Program-made: the position numbers and the translations under genes | Notes under the pieces: generated by a model | Seen by the model: only the letters and a program-made list of their open reading frames with translations | Database searches by the model: none | Told to the model about the DNA's origin: nothing | Shown here: piece by piece, positions 15,301 to 26,530 of the stretch | How positions within the stretch are numbered: the stretch's first letter is position 1 | Layout: each line of letters starts with the position of its first letter | Origin: Baylisascaris procyonis | Taxonomy: Eukaryota > Nematoda > Chromadorea > Rhabditida > Ascarididae | Reading direction: 5' to 3' | NCBI GenBank assembly: GCA_037389465.1 | Contig: JAZARR010000062.1 | Span: 27,407-91,406, forward strand | Length of the DNA stretch: 64,000 nucleotides

Positions 15301-18300
15301 ATCGGTATTCCCGTAATTATTTCTGAAAAAAAAGTATTTTCAAAAAATTTGAAAAAAAAAGAAGACCTAGTTTGAAAATCTAAATAAGACACTATAAAGA
15401 GAAGGAATTGAAGATGAAACGAATAAACAAGACAGACCTGAATCTTCCCTTACTAAGCTTTGAATCGCCCAATTTAATAAAATCAATGTTCCCTCGTCAA
15501 AAAGTTTCCTCCAGAATAATCTGCTAAATCACCGTAATAAAAAGGTATAAATGGAATGATCTCATTTTTAGCAATAGTATCGTACTATTCAAATTATTTG
15601 AAATCTAATCTAATGAAATGCAAATCAATAACACTATGCTTAGAAAATGAAACAGGACAATATTGTATGCACAGAAATTTGATAGCCAATAGAAAGCAAT
15701 TCAAAAATATTGCAATGATCAGCCTCTCGTTGCAATTTAAACCTAAATAACAGAATATGCGAATACTTCCAAATGCTCATAATTCGACAACTCAAACAAT
15801 TCCACATTGTGCTAGAGGGGGAGGATAAAGGTGGAGGGGGGGGGGGGGATGGGAGGATATTATTAGCCGACTAGTTATCACGCTCGGTGGCCACCAATAC
15901 AATCATAAATTCCTCCTCTTTCACTGTTATGCGAAGAAAAGCGTAGTAATGCCGCACAGATCGAAATTTAAAAAAGAAAAACGAATTCCAGAAAGGCAAA
16001 GATTTTCGATGTGAGAAATTAAATCAAACGTCGCTGTACTAATTGAGAATATCCTCTCACTTTGCCCACATCCTACTGATTGAGAATATCCTTTCACTTT
16101 GCCCACATCCTACTGATTAAGAATATCCTCTCACTTTGCCCATATCCTACTGATTAAGAATATCCTCTCACTTTGCCCACATCAATTCCCACCTATCTCG
16201 ATCATCTATACCCCTATTAAAACAGATAACTCGATTACACCAAATAATAATTCAAATAATTCGATTCTTACTTGTGCTGAACATCACTGAAGTCGCTTGA
16301 CGATTCACTATGAGCCAACTTCCGTGCCAAATGCTCTGCTGAAAGAAAACCAATAACTGCACCAACCAATGAAGACGATTCCCTTCAGGCTATGTAAGTA
16401 AAATGCTTCGAACATGAACAAGGAACGAAAACATTTGAATGGCACCTTATTGCCAAAACTCGCCGAATAAGTAGCCAATTGCAAGTTGCCGGATCAGTCA
16501 GATCGACGCCATTAACACTGCGTCAATGATACTTCTTTTCCCAATCGGATTTTCTACTGACCGACAAGATCATGACTGAATAAACACCTTAAACACCCGA
16601 AATGATCCTCTATAACTTCTTCAGGAATACGGCAAAGAATGCGAGTACTATGGATTGCCGCATATCCCTAAATACTCTATAAGATATGGAAAGATAAAAC
16701 AGCGAGGAAAATGAAAAGAATGGAACGAGAAATGCTGTCGGAGTTAGTAAGGGTTTGCGTCTCCTTCAGGTCCTTTAGAACCTTTTAACCCTTATTCTCA
16801 GATTTTTCCAGCCATCCTCCAACCGACTGCTTACGTGTTCCGCCTCAACACATTTGAAGCTTTCGGTATTTGAAGTCAAAAAAGTCGCATCAATAGAAAG
16901 CATATAAAACATAACACCCAAACAATTAAAACACAATCGTATATTCTAAAAGAAAAAAGAGGATAGCATCTAATGTCCGTGGAACAACAAACCGAAAGCA
17001 TTTTCATGTAAGGGAGTATCCATCGTTCGTTTGCCCCGTTTCGATTGCCGTTTACCTTCGTTTCCCATTGTCTCTGATTGATTGCCATTCCGTCTTCGTT
17101 TATCTGCATAAATTCTTTCATTTTTCTTAAATATTTACAATCAGTATTCACCAGCAATGTATAAATAGTGCCACCTATTTAATCATAGTTGAGGGTAGAC
17201 ATCAACACATTACAAATATTAACTGAGAACAACTTTTAGAACCCTTTACCTCGACAAATGAATTAAAAGCGAATGCAGCGTCCATATGACGAAAGGTAGC
17301 TTTCGGTTTAAAGTTGTTGAAGAAGGAGGAGTGGAAGGAGGGAAAGCAATAGGAAGCTTGAACAACGTCCGCGTAATGCTTAGCGTTAAAAGGCTTTCAA
17401 TGATTTCGTCAACTACGATCACCTCACATCGAACATAAATTCACATTGGCTGATCCAAAGGAACTACCCGACTTCAATATCAGTAGATAATGGACAACCT
17501 AATCAAATGCAACCTTATGTGCATCAATGAAATTAAATCAAACCAACAACGTTCCACATGCCCTCATATATATTATGCGACAAAGTTAAGTGGCACCTTG
17601 AAACGACGTTAAGACTTCAACGGTGGGGCTATCTCTTTCCTTCTCGGGATCTTTTTCTGTTCGCTTTTCCTTCTCAGTTGCCACTCTTGACTTCTGTTCC
17701 ACCTCGGCAGCTGTTCCTGTTTTCTCTTCCTTTCTATTAACCATATTTCGTTGCACATCATCCTCAAACTGATCTCTCGAGAGAATATTTTCCACACTTT
17801 CGGCCAATTCGTCTGCAAAAAAAAAAATTGAAATTTAAAAAACTCCTTAATTAGCGAAATCTTCCAAAATTTTCTAATTTTTACCGGTACAGCATCTTTC
17901 CAAATGAACGACAAGTAAACATCGTACAGAAGCAATAAAATATTCTATGCAAAGAAAGCAATCTAAGTACTTATTATTCAAAATATTCCTCCTGTTTAAC
18001 GCGCTTACCTATATAGACGCTCTTCGAATGTAATATTACCAAAGTTTTATTCAAATAGTGATGGCTTCAATTGCTGAAGCAATCCTCTCCAACGATAATC
18101 TCTCAGAAATTAGTAAACAATATCGACTATTCAAACAATTCCTTTCCTCTCTCCTCCCAGAAAGCATAAGAACAACGCATAACCTCATAATAAATAGAGA
18201 GAGAGGAGAGAGAGATATGGCCGAAAAGCACGCTTGAATGAGCTTTCAAAATGTTTCATGAGATGAAGTCTTTTCAAACAAAACAAAAAAAAAACAACCA

Positions 18301-21300
18301 AAAAAAAACAAATAAACAGATAAACAAACTAATAAACAAAAAAAACAATCAAAAATCAAATTCATACGATTTGATTTTGCTTAAAGATTATTCGAAAAGT
18401 GAACTTTAAATATAATTTAGCGCTATTCAAATGAGTAAAAATAATATTATCTAAAGCAGTATGATAAATTATAGCCAACGATAAACTAAAACCCAACAAA
18501 CGGAAAAAATCAAAGCATATCTAAATCGCTAAGTGCTTCATTATCAAATAAAAGCTGAACAATTCGAGTTTCACTCTTAAACTTTTCCAAAAACGTTGCT
18601 TACATCAGAATGCATATTCCCACCGAAAATGAATTCGTTCATTAAGCTTTGATCTCAATTATCAGTAAGAGATAGAGCGACGATATCAGTAAGAGATAGA
18701 TCATGAATCAAATTAGACCACCCTCTCCCTCCCACCCCCCCCCCCCCCAAAACAAAAGAACAGATAAGAATTAAAACAACAAACCATCCTCGCTGTCTTC
18801 AACAGTTGAGATGCTCACAGTTGCCGGTTTCTTCAAGCGACCTTTGCGCATTAATGCCTCTCTCAAACCAAAGTTGGTCCTGTAATATACCACTCGCCGT
18901 CCTTGTGATTGGTTCATCAACGAATTTGCCTCGACAATATCAGCTGCAAAACTTTTCTTTATTTCCGATCGTATCGCCACGCGGTGTTGAAGATCCCATC
19001 TCCTTCCCTCGTCCTCCCTCCCTCCCTTTAGTCGCAATTATATCAGCATAACTATCTGAAATATGAATGAGAAATATAAATGATTATTCTTTTCGGTGCT
19101 AAGCCCCTCACTGAAATATTCATTCAATTTTGCATTCTGCACGTATTCCAGTCCCACCTCCCCCCCTTTCCACAAAACCATCCCACTCGTTCTCCCTCCC
19201 TTCCTCCAAATAGCTGCCCTCGTAGAGCTTTTCGGAAAGAAGATCTCCTTCCCCCGATCTTCCGTAATCCCATCTTCCATGCCAACCTGCCGCTTATCCA
19301 ATTCCATTTTCATCTTGCTTAATAAAATTCACATCGCTCCATACCGTATGATCTATCGAACAACAATTAAACAGCACCTAGTTCAAACATGAGCTTCAGC
19401 ACAGAGGGGGTGTGATGCGTGTAGAGCGCTATATTGGCCTCATGAGATGAACAAATCTCTTTCAGTCGACTCAATTCAGTCTCCAGCTTCTTTACCTGTA
19501 TTTCGTATGCCTGAAAAAAACCACTTCATTCGATTACAGATTACATCCTTGCAATCCAGAAAAAACCAAACAAAGGAAACTAATTAATCAATAAATAAGG
19601 TATATTTCTCAATGCCTGACAGAAGAAAAGGATGGGATTTGATTCTTGAATTTAGAAAGGAAAGCTTGGCGCATTGGTGAAAAATAGGTGAGACTAGCAT
19701 CGGCCCAAGAAAAAAAAAACGATCCGACAGAACCATTCGGGGGTCCCGGAAAAGCACTCGGATGTCGCAAAATTTAGGATACCGAATCACCTCTCAGCTG
19801 GTAGAAAACACACGAAGATAACAACACCCCAAAAAAGAGAGAGAGTATCAAAAAATTTTTTCAGTCAAAAACTTTTCGCACCTCTCAATTTTTTAAAACA
19901 GCTATCTCGCTGCAAATTCATCGTCAAAACTAAGTAAGTGACACAAAAAATAAAAAGTAATATTACAAAAAATAAAACAACAAAAAAGTAACCTCTGCAT
20001 AATCAGCCATCTTCGAGTATTTCCGCACTAATTCTTCACGAGCCTCATGTTCGGCCTTCAATGCTGCCAACGTTTCTGCGAATCGATCTTGATACTCTGA
20101 AGCTTTCTGAACGGCCTCCTACAACATTTTTACATAGCTACAACTGTATGCGATACAATTCATTAGAATACTTTCTAAAAATTTTTTTATTTCTTTTTAT
20201 AATTTCTTGTTTGAGGACTCCAATATCGGGTATTTTAATCATAGTAATAACTCCCTCCACTTCCCTTCCCTCCCCCCCCCCCCCCTAAAAGAACTCCACT
20301 AAACCTTTGCCTATCTATATTTGACTTGCTGATCATGGGAACAAATCCCGTGTCAAACCATGCCGAATTACATATAAACTTCTTAGTCAAATATGCTTCT
20401 TGATCTCACGGGAATACATAAGCAAGACAAAATCCAGGACATCCAGAATAAAAAAAAGTATTTTTAATAATCACCATGCCAATAAAGCAAGTGAAGAAGT
20501 GCACCAGATCAGCCGGCACGATCTGCGCTTTCCGGCTGCTTCTTTAGAGTTATCAATTTCAAAAGTAACAAATATAAGAAGTAGTACCTCATGTTTCAAA
20601 TAACCCGACTTGATCGATATGATTGAAAAAGGGATTAAAATAAAATAAGTGAAATTTTTTAAAGCCTTTTTTTTGCACAAATTTAATCTTTTCCAAAGTT
20701 GATGGATCACCATGAAATGTGGCACACGGGATCAGTCTTCATGCTCACGACACTCAAAAATTTCCAAAGTCTAGTTTCGGCCGTTCCTATCGAACAGGCA
20801 CGCGGACAGACGCAGACAGACACAGACGCATAAGCGAAGAAACAACTTCGCCATAATCAACTTTCATATAGTAGATTTGCAAAAACGTATTAAGAGCATC
20901 AAAAGCAAATATTATACTCATTATTATGTAGTTCCTTCGCAACGTTCCAATGAAAAACAAACAGACTAAATAAAGCAGAAAAAAATAAATAAAATCAACC
21001 TCATACAGTATTCAACCTCACAGAGTATTAAGCTTTCTATGCATTCAATATCATGACCTACTACCGTATTATGTGGACCGTATCTCAACCAAAAATTAGA
21101 GGCGAACTATAACCCCAGGTGGTTTATTTCAGAATAATGTGGTACACCGTGACGAAAGCATAAAACCTACCTTCTGTTTGCGGGATGCTTCTAAAATATC
21201 GTCTAATTGGCGACGCAAATCCGCGTTCGTGATCTGAAACAAAGAGGATTGTGAAAATGTTCTATAAATTTTCAAAAGCCACAGTAGCATAATAATCACC

Positions 21301-23787
21301 ACATATGCCACAAAAGCTATAGAACTTCCAATCTCGAGATTCTGCAACATTGCACTGTTACTGAGAGAGCCGAGAAGGGATTCAAGGGCGGGGAGAGGCA
21401 AGAAAGAGAGAGGAGAGGAGGGAGTAAAATTCTGCATGCACTCACAGCATGTTAATTGTAATTCGTTTGGCTCTTTCATGAATTATATTCTTACAAAAAT
21501 TTTTGTCCTCCTTTTCTTCCTAATTCCATTCCTTTAGAACGATATCTAATATGATCAAGACATGAACACAAAAATTTCAAATTCTTCTCCCCTAAGCAAA
21601 GGAAAATCGACGGGAGGAACAGCTTGGAGGGGGCAGCAACCTGCACCCAGGTTCACTTAAATCCTCATTTCTCTTAGATAAACATATACTTTCAAATAAA
21701 TCAAAGAAAGAGAGAGAAAAAATAAATAAAAACCTTCATTTGCTCGAAATCCACTAGAAGCTTATTTCTTTCCGATTCGGTCTTCTTCAATTGATTTCGA
21801 AAATTGTCTATGAGAATACCTTGATCCCGGCTGACTTTTTCCAATTGTTTACGGTGCTAAAACAACTGCATGCAATATGAATAAATATCGATGTGAACAT
21901 CCATAAAACTGAAATGACGCCCACGCATATAAAAATTTTTCAGAAATTTAATTTTTTAACAGTCATCCGGAAGAAGACAGTACTTCCGCTTCTTAATAAT
22001 TTCATAAGCATAAAAGCACTTTCATCGTCATAGAAAAATTAGCGCATAATTTTATATAAAAAAAAAACAGTGCGCTGTCTATTTGACATTTTTTAAGACA
22101 TAAGTAAGTATCTATCAGAGATGATGTGGTCATTATTCCCTCCGAGAAATAACAGAAAATGAAAACTGTAGAGAACATTTCAATATGTTCATTAACAATA
22201 AACGAAATTCATGTACTATCTAATCTTAAAATAAACGTTTTGTTAATTCAATATCGAAATGACCGCAAATGAAGCTTAATTAATAGTTACGTAGGATGTT
22301 ACGTTACATAGTTACGTAGGATAAGCTTAACAGTTACGTAGGATGCATAGAAAAATCCAAATATGATCGCGTAGAGCAATTCCGTTCGATAGCAGCAATG
22401 CTAATTTCGAGTATAGACTCTCGAAATTCATGCAAAATAGTAAGTTTATCTTTTCCAATGCATAGAAAACAATGCATGCAGGCTATGCAACCACTACTTG
22501 TAAACTATGAAATAAAAGCTATTTTAATATTGAGAGCTGGAGCTCAATAGAGCCGCTTCGAATCTTAGCGAATGGACGGATCAAATTAAGAGCATCAAAC
22601 ATCAAAAGTGAACCTTATCGTTGTTTTCGAGGATCGTAATTTGATCCTTCAAAGTTCGTAGAGAAAGATAAGCTTGTAGAGTGCTTGCTCGCATAGCTCT
22701 ACATTGACTGCATCCTTTCTCGATTCCACTCGACGATTCACCATCATCATGCTCTTCGTTCTGTCTTATGTTATCCTCTGATATCTGTAATTTCATTAAT
22801 TCAACAGCTTTTTAGTAATGAACCGAATATATTCAACCCGAAGATTGTTACCCCTCATGCAGAAATTCAGCACTTCTTACTTCCCTTCCTCCTTGCTTTT
22901 TTCCATCCTTCCCTCCTCCTCCTCGCCCCTCAATCGCATTGTTTCCCCCCATTTGACCATCTTATAGCCAAATGGCCCTTACAAGTTTAGCCCGTGCCGA
23001 AGCAATGACTTACTAATATGGCCTGAATAGAAGTCAAAAGCTTTAGTGAGGAGAACAATTCCACTAAGACAAGGATAACAAAAGCGTAATTCTTGAAAGC
23101 AAACTTTCTTTTCCAGAAAATTTAAATTTCACAACTTATTTTTATTATAATTTCATTGTCATTTTTGATATTTTTATATTTGTAATACGAATTGAGTTTT
23201 GTCTGTCTTTGCATACTTTAATATTCAAAAAAAAAACTTTTCTTATATTCTTCTGTCATTTGTCTAGCCATTATGTGCGATAAAAATATCAACGCTTAGC
23301 ATCGAAACGTTTGTTTTATTCATCATGTTTGTTTACTCTCAGATCTGTGCTTATCATTCTTTATTGCTTTTTTTTTGTTAAGTGATTTCTTTCTACGCAT
23401 TATTGGCTTATTTAAAAATTTCAGATTTTTCCGTACTAATTATTTCATAAAAAATTTGAAGAGATGGTCTATCAGTAATGTAAAATGAGAACAAGCTTTG
23501 AGGAATTTAACTGGCTAAGTCCGCATAAATGTACCTCGATTTAGCGGATCATCTCCTCATTGACTTATCCGACGAATATACTCTGAACTTAATAGAGATT
23601 TTGTGAGTAGATGGCCAATAAATGACTTATTCCATTTGGATTAAAGCAAATGGCTATCCTTCAAGAATTTTCAAGCTAAAAGTTTTACTTATAGACCTTT
23701 ATTTATAGATTTTAAAGCAATAATACAAAAGTAAAACCTAACCGCATTGAGGCTCGAGCTTCCCGATGGTTGTGAAACTGCAGACAT
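357..23787 (-). CDS. Large multi-exon coiled-coil / charged low-complexity protein (3' end beyond window)
   Basis: I do not recognise this protein. Exons read on the minus strand and joined in consistent phase: 23787-23743, 22784-22614, 21856-21734, 21233-21171, 20118-19993, 19510-19378, 18943-18785, 17812-17597, 17103-16993, 16338-16272, 15154-15036, 14474-14425, 13672-13505, 12974-12801, 12375-12229, 11474-10023, 7230-7032, 5435-5349, 4913-4833, 3543-3482, 3084-2971, 2374-2231, 1905-1744, 1173-1003; then 456-357, whose phase needs one more unseen exon. The sum is 4344 nt (1448 codons) before that last exon. Start: an ATG (MSAVSQPSG) ten bases after a TTCAG acceptor. Residues about 50-220 are heptad-like coiled coil ([10 protein letters not shown]). 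About 270-620 are basic and Ser-rich. About 625-1108 is one long charged exon. 1175-1231 is acidic ([10 protein letters not shown]). 1340-1448 looks helical. Possibly a cytoskeletal, centrosomal or chromosomal scaffold; that is inference only. Exon existence is well supported, function is not. Confidence -1.
2040..2107 (-). other. Possible alternative terminal exon of the large gene
   Basis: A CAG acceptor is followed by an open stretch encoding [17 protein letters not shown], which meets an in-frame TAA just past its candidate GT donor. Using that donor leaves a phase that does not fit the next downstream exon (1905-1744), whereas exon 2374-2231 joins 1905-1744 directly in phase 0. If real, this would be an alternative C-terminal exon. 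It may equally be chance intronic sequence. Confidence -1.
3861..3871. repeat. Poly-C tract, one of about nine poly-C/poly-G runs in the window
   Basis: Eleven consecutive C. Similar runs: 15836-15848 (G), 18735-18748, 20272-20285, 31725-31736, 50940-50951, 54379-54387 (G), 57413-57424 (G), 58331-58341. All are in introns or intergenic DNA and most have C/T-rich or G/A-rich borders. Confidence -1.
5520..5760. repeat. GC-richer degenerate repeat island with a 15-bp perfect inverted repeat
   Basis: Inside the intron between exons 7230-7032 and 5435-5349 the base composition rises sharply. The motif GTAGAAGTG or a close variant recurs at about 5575, 5669 and 5710. The arms AAGTCGTCGAGCGCT (5588-5602) and its exact reverse complement (5622-5636) enclose a 19-nt loop. 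Nothing else nearby resembles this, so it is probably an inserted element remnant or a structured non-coding segment. No transposase or terminal repeats were recognised. Confidence -1.
6366..6418. repeat. Short repeat of a CCATTTTGGCCAAA motif
   Basis: Two copies of GCCATTTTGGCCAAA lie about 29 bases apart, and the motif contains the palindrome TTTGGCCAAA. A related TTTGGCCAAAAT occurs near 61343. It is intronic, with no coding potential seen. Confidence -1.
9449..9487 (-). repeat. Dispersed repeat, CAGA/TCTG core (copy 1)
   Basis: GACAGACATACGCAGACAAA and flanking sequence match the degenerate (CAGA)n core of the family seen at four other positions. It lies in an intron of the large gene. 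Confidence -1.
10023..11474 (-). other. 484-codon exon of the large coiled-coil gene
   Basis: This is by far the largest exon in the window, open through 1452 nt and bounded by a CAG acceptor and a G|GTTAG donor, phase 0 on both sides. It encodes a hydrophilic chain rich in Ser, Thr, Glu and Lys, with no recognisable fold. The C-terminal third has an acidic patch ([11 protein letters not shown]) followed by basic stretches ([20 protein letters not shown]), resembling disordered nuclear or cytoskeletal scaffold segments. Basic Arg-Arg-rich motifs with serines near its start ([17 protein letters not shown]) could be kinase sites. Everything about role is inference. Confidence -1.
16040..16186. 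repeat. 37-bp tandem repeat, 4 copies
   Basis: Four head-to-tail copies of a 37-bp unit containing TATCCTCTCACTTTGCCC, with only a few substitutions between copies (CTCTC versus CTTTC, CCCAC versus CCCAT). The array lies within the intron between exons 16338-16272 and 15154-15036 of the large gene. The high copy identity suggests recent expansion. Confidence -1.
20796..20832 (-). repeat. Dispersed repeat, CAGA/TCTG core (copy 2)
   Basis: CAGACGCAGACAGACACAG and flanks. Together with tracts near 9449, 25836, 33520 and 60300 this forms a family centred on (TCTG)n. On the minus strand the core is followed by a conserved-looking flank (CCTGTTCGATAGGAACGG, then a stretch including ATTTCATGGTGATCC), reminiscent of the flank at 25836, which suggests a mobile element family rather than simple microsatellites. 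Confidence -1.
22284..22346. repeat. Three copies of AGTTACGTAGGAT
   Basis: The 13-mer AGTTACGTAGGAT appears three times within about 60 bases (starting near 22284, 22310 and 22332), separated by unrelated spacers. It is intronic in the large gene and contains the palindrome TACGTA. Confidence -1.
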
Positions 23788-23797
23788 CTCAGAGAAG

Positions 23798-23799
23798 CT
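23798..23799 (-). other. Candidate trans-splice (or 5' UTR) acceptor for the large gene
   Basis: TACTTCAG lies ten bases before the chosen initiator ATG at 23787. The frame is closed by a TGA a short way upstream, so this ATG is the natural start. A 5' UTR this short behind a 3' splice site is typical of nematode spliced-leader addition; no spliced leader sequence itself is visible in the window. Confidence -1.
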
Positions 23800-25000
23800 G
23801 AAGTACCCAGCTCAATGGACACGACGACAAGCACACAACACAACTCGTAGTAACCCAACAGGCCGCATTCAATAATGAGTACGACTAATTCCTGAAATAA
23901 AAAGACGTTAGAGAGCGGATGATTCGATGGAACGATCAAGGATGACGTACGTATGAAATACACATGAAACAATGCGGATCATCGGAGTTACAGTTAAATC
24001 TGCTACAGCAAACATACAAATAAAGTAAAACCAATTAATGTAATATGAAGTGGAATCAATTATGTAATATGAAAGCAACAACGAATACTTCATAAATTGG
24101 AATAATAGTCGTTATTAGATGGATGGAAGACTTTGACTTACCAACGGTTCTATAAAATGCAACAGGAAGGAAGACCGGCGATTTGAAGTAAATCGAGGCC
24201 GATCGCGATCACGTCAGGAACGGAATAAGGCTTAAATTATCACCACACATAAATGCATCATATTATATCTGCGATGGATGAAGGCCCTTCACCTCATTGA
24301 AACCATGACTACGGGTTGTATATCCATATATATCCACGGATGTATCCCCACAAGTATATCCACATGCACGCAGAAACAAACCAGCCGGTCTCGGTGGCGA
24401 ACAAGAGTGAATTTAACACAAACCTATAGAAATTAACGCTCTAATAGAATATACTGAACTTATTGGTGCAAAAAAATAAAAGAAACGTTCCCTGAATAAA
24501 AATATTACAAGTAGAATTTTAAGCACCAACCGACTGTCACTAAACATCCACAAGCAAACAGGAAATACGAGCAATACCGCGATTTATCACTAAACAATGT
24601 GCAGCTATGACTAATTTTTTTTCACTCGGATCCTAATATGCTGTCATATGTGAATCCACGTGCTCTGCACGGAAATAATCTCTAACTTGGCAAATAAATT
24701 TATCTAAACAATAGCAAAGTTTATTGTAAGTCTCTCCTCATTACAGCCAATCCTCATCGTTCCTGATTGGGTGATTTAAAAATTTCGTCATAGCTACACT
24801 AAGACCATAAAAGACCTTGGCACTGTGGTGCCGATAAATTCACTCATATGAAGCTTCAATACGAAAATCAATTAGTACTAGCAGTAACTCGTCTATTTCT
24901 TAAAGAGGAATGAAATTCAACATTAACGACTTTCAACATGTAATTGAACTAAACGGAAATGATGTATATTCTTTCCCAGGGAATATCAAAAATTATGCAT

Positions 25001-25018
25001 ATTTGCATATATGCAAAT
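25001..25018. promoter_or_regulatory. Perfect palindrome of two ATGCAAAT octamers
   Basis: ATTTGCATATATGCAAAT is its own reverse complement and consists of the octamer ATGCAAAT on each strand separated by AT. ATGCAAAT is the classical POU-domain (Oct) binding site, and palindromic octamers can bind POU dimers. It lies between two divergently transcribed genes, so a shared regulatory role is plausible. TTTGCAT-like words are common in this AT-rich window, so chance cannot be excluded. Confidence -1.
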
Positions 25019-25835
25019 TATCCAAATACTGAAAAATACCTGACTGATAGCATTTGTAAAATCTTCCAAACATATGCATAATTACTGAAAGAAAACGGTT
25101 GAGTTGTTCGCCGATTGTTATAGAGGAAGTAAACTGAAGACGAATTAGGAAAGGGAATGGATTAATCAAAGGGAAGTCATCCTTAACGCATTGAATAGTT
25201 GTCACTTCCAGCCGACTGTCTCGTACTCGACGTTGGAGAGGAAATGGACAGATGAACAGCGCATATCACCTTCGTATAGCCTTCCTCTTGTGAGCGGAAA
25301 TAATGCACTCATAATAGTTGCACATCACATTAGTACCTCGATTACAATTTCGTTAAAATTTTGGAAGTAATCCAATTACGTATAGAAAGGTTACCAATGA
25401 AGAAAAATTTCAATAATAAAATTCAAAAAGTTTTACCTGAAATTATTTAGGGTACCATAGGGATATTCTATGGTAAAATGATCTTATAGAGACTTTAAAC
25501 TTCGCCGATGATCACAGCGCTAATATTGCAGAAAGTATTAAAATTTTTTCCCCGTCCATCTTTTTTCTTCTCTCTAAAAAAACGCATTTTGTCTAAACTT
25601 CTCACTGAACCGGAAAATAGCTAACTGCTTGAGCGGTTACAATTCCGGTAACGGTAATCCCTCAGATATTAAGTACAATAATGGTGTTACTATTTGCGGT
25701 AACAATATTCATCGCTGTTTTCAAGCTTTCAAGTTGAATTTTTTAGTCGAATTTTTACACAACTGTAAACTTTTTTTTTTTTTGCAAAAATGCATTATTA
25801 TTGCCGACATCAAGTAGTGTCTAAGTACGTGTGTG

Positions 25836-25868
25836 TATGTGTCTGTCTGCTTGTCTGTCTGTCCGATG
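25836..25868 (+). repeat. Dispersed repeat, CAGA/TCTG core (copy 3)
   Basis: GTGTCTGTCTGCTTGTCTGT and flank, followed downstream by TTCATGAAATCTTATGGCAC. The arrangement of a TCTG core, a CCGATGG-type word and a later TTTCATG-type word parallels the reverse complement of the 20.8 kb copy. Confidence -1.
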
Positions 25869-26464
25869 GTTCCCACTTGGCAATCACTAAAGATATCTTC
25901 ATGAAATCTTATGGCACGACGTGCTATAATTCCACTTCGATCTACCACTAGCCAAAAAGCTGGAGTTATTCAAAGTTGGAGCCATCTTATCTAAGATGAA
26001 TTCTTATTTCCACCCGGTTGGATATAAATATCGAATCTCTTTTAAAGGATTTATACGAGCGATCGAATTACTAAAGAGTATACAAGCATCATTTTGTATA
26101 TTAATTATTTGCTGATTGCTTATGAAAGTTGTCGATGAGATGAGTAGAATGCAAAAACGCATATCGCGCCAACTCCTCTGCCATGCTTTCCCACTTTTTC
26201 GAATGCATCCAACTGTCCTGTAAGGAAGGCTTTTTGGTATCTTACCTAAGGACATCTATGCGTCGTCACACTAGTATGAGCGCATGCATTATCTACATTC
26301 ATGTAGAACATATTGCACACAATAATTTAGAATTTTTGCTGTGAAGCATTCGTTGATATCATTGAGCATGTGATATGCAAAATGAGAGTTCAATGAAAAC
26401 TTAAATAAATTTGCATGTTTTTTTCCTCAAATTCTTTGAAAATATATGCAAATATTTCGATTTC

Positions 26465-26466
26465 AG
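26465..26466 (+). other. Candidate trans-splice acceptor for the 309-aa orphan gene
   Basis: TTTCGATTTCAG is an excellent 3' splice site 64 bases upstream of the ATG at 26531, with no coding exon seen before it. This fits a spliced-leader acceptor, although an upstream non-coding exon is possible. Confidence -1.
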
Positions 26467-26530
26467 CATCTTTACTTAAGGGTATTGAGGTAATAACTCT
26501 TAATATTTATTTTAAGTGTGACCTGAGGTG

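Larger units (their letters stand above)
23800..26530. other. Divergent intergenic region
   Basis: This is about 2.7 kb between the start of the large minus-strand gene and the start of the plus-strand orphan gene. It must hold both promoters, but no TATA-type element stands out in such AT-rich DNA. It contains a perfect 18-bp octamer palindrome (25001-25018) and one copy of the TCTG-core dispersed repeat (25836-25868). Short open frames here have no splice context or recognisable product. Confidence -1.

Noticed and set aside
23712..23972. Hydrophobic minus-strand frame at the start of the large gene
   Set aside because: It is in a different frame from the ATG that leads in phase to the following exons.
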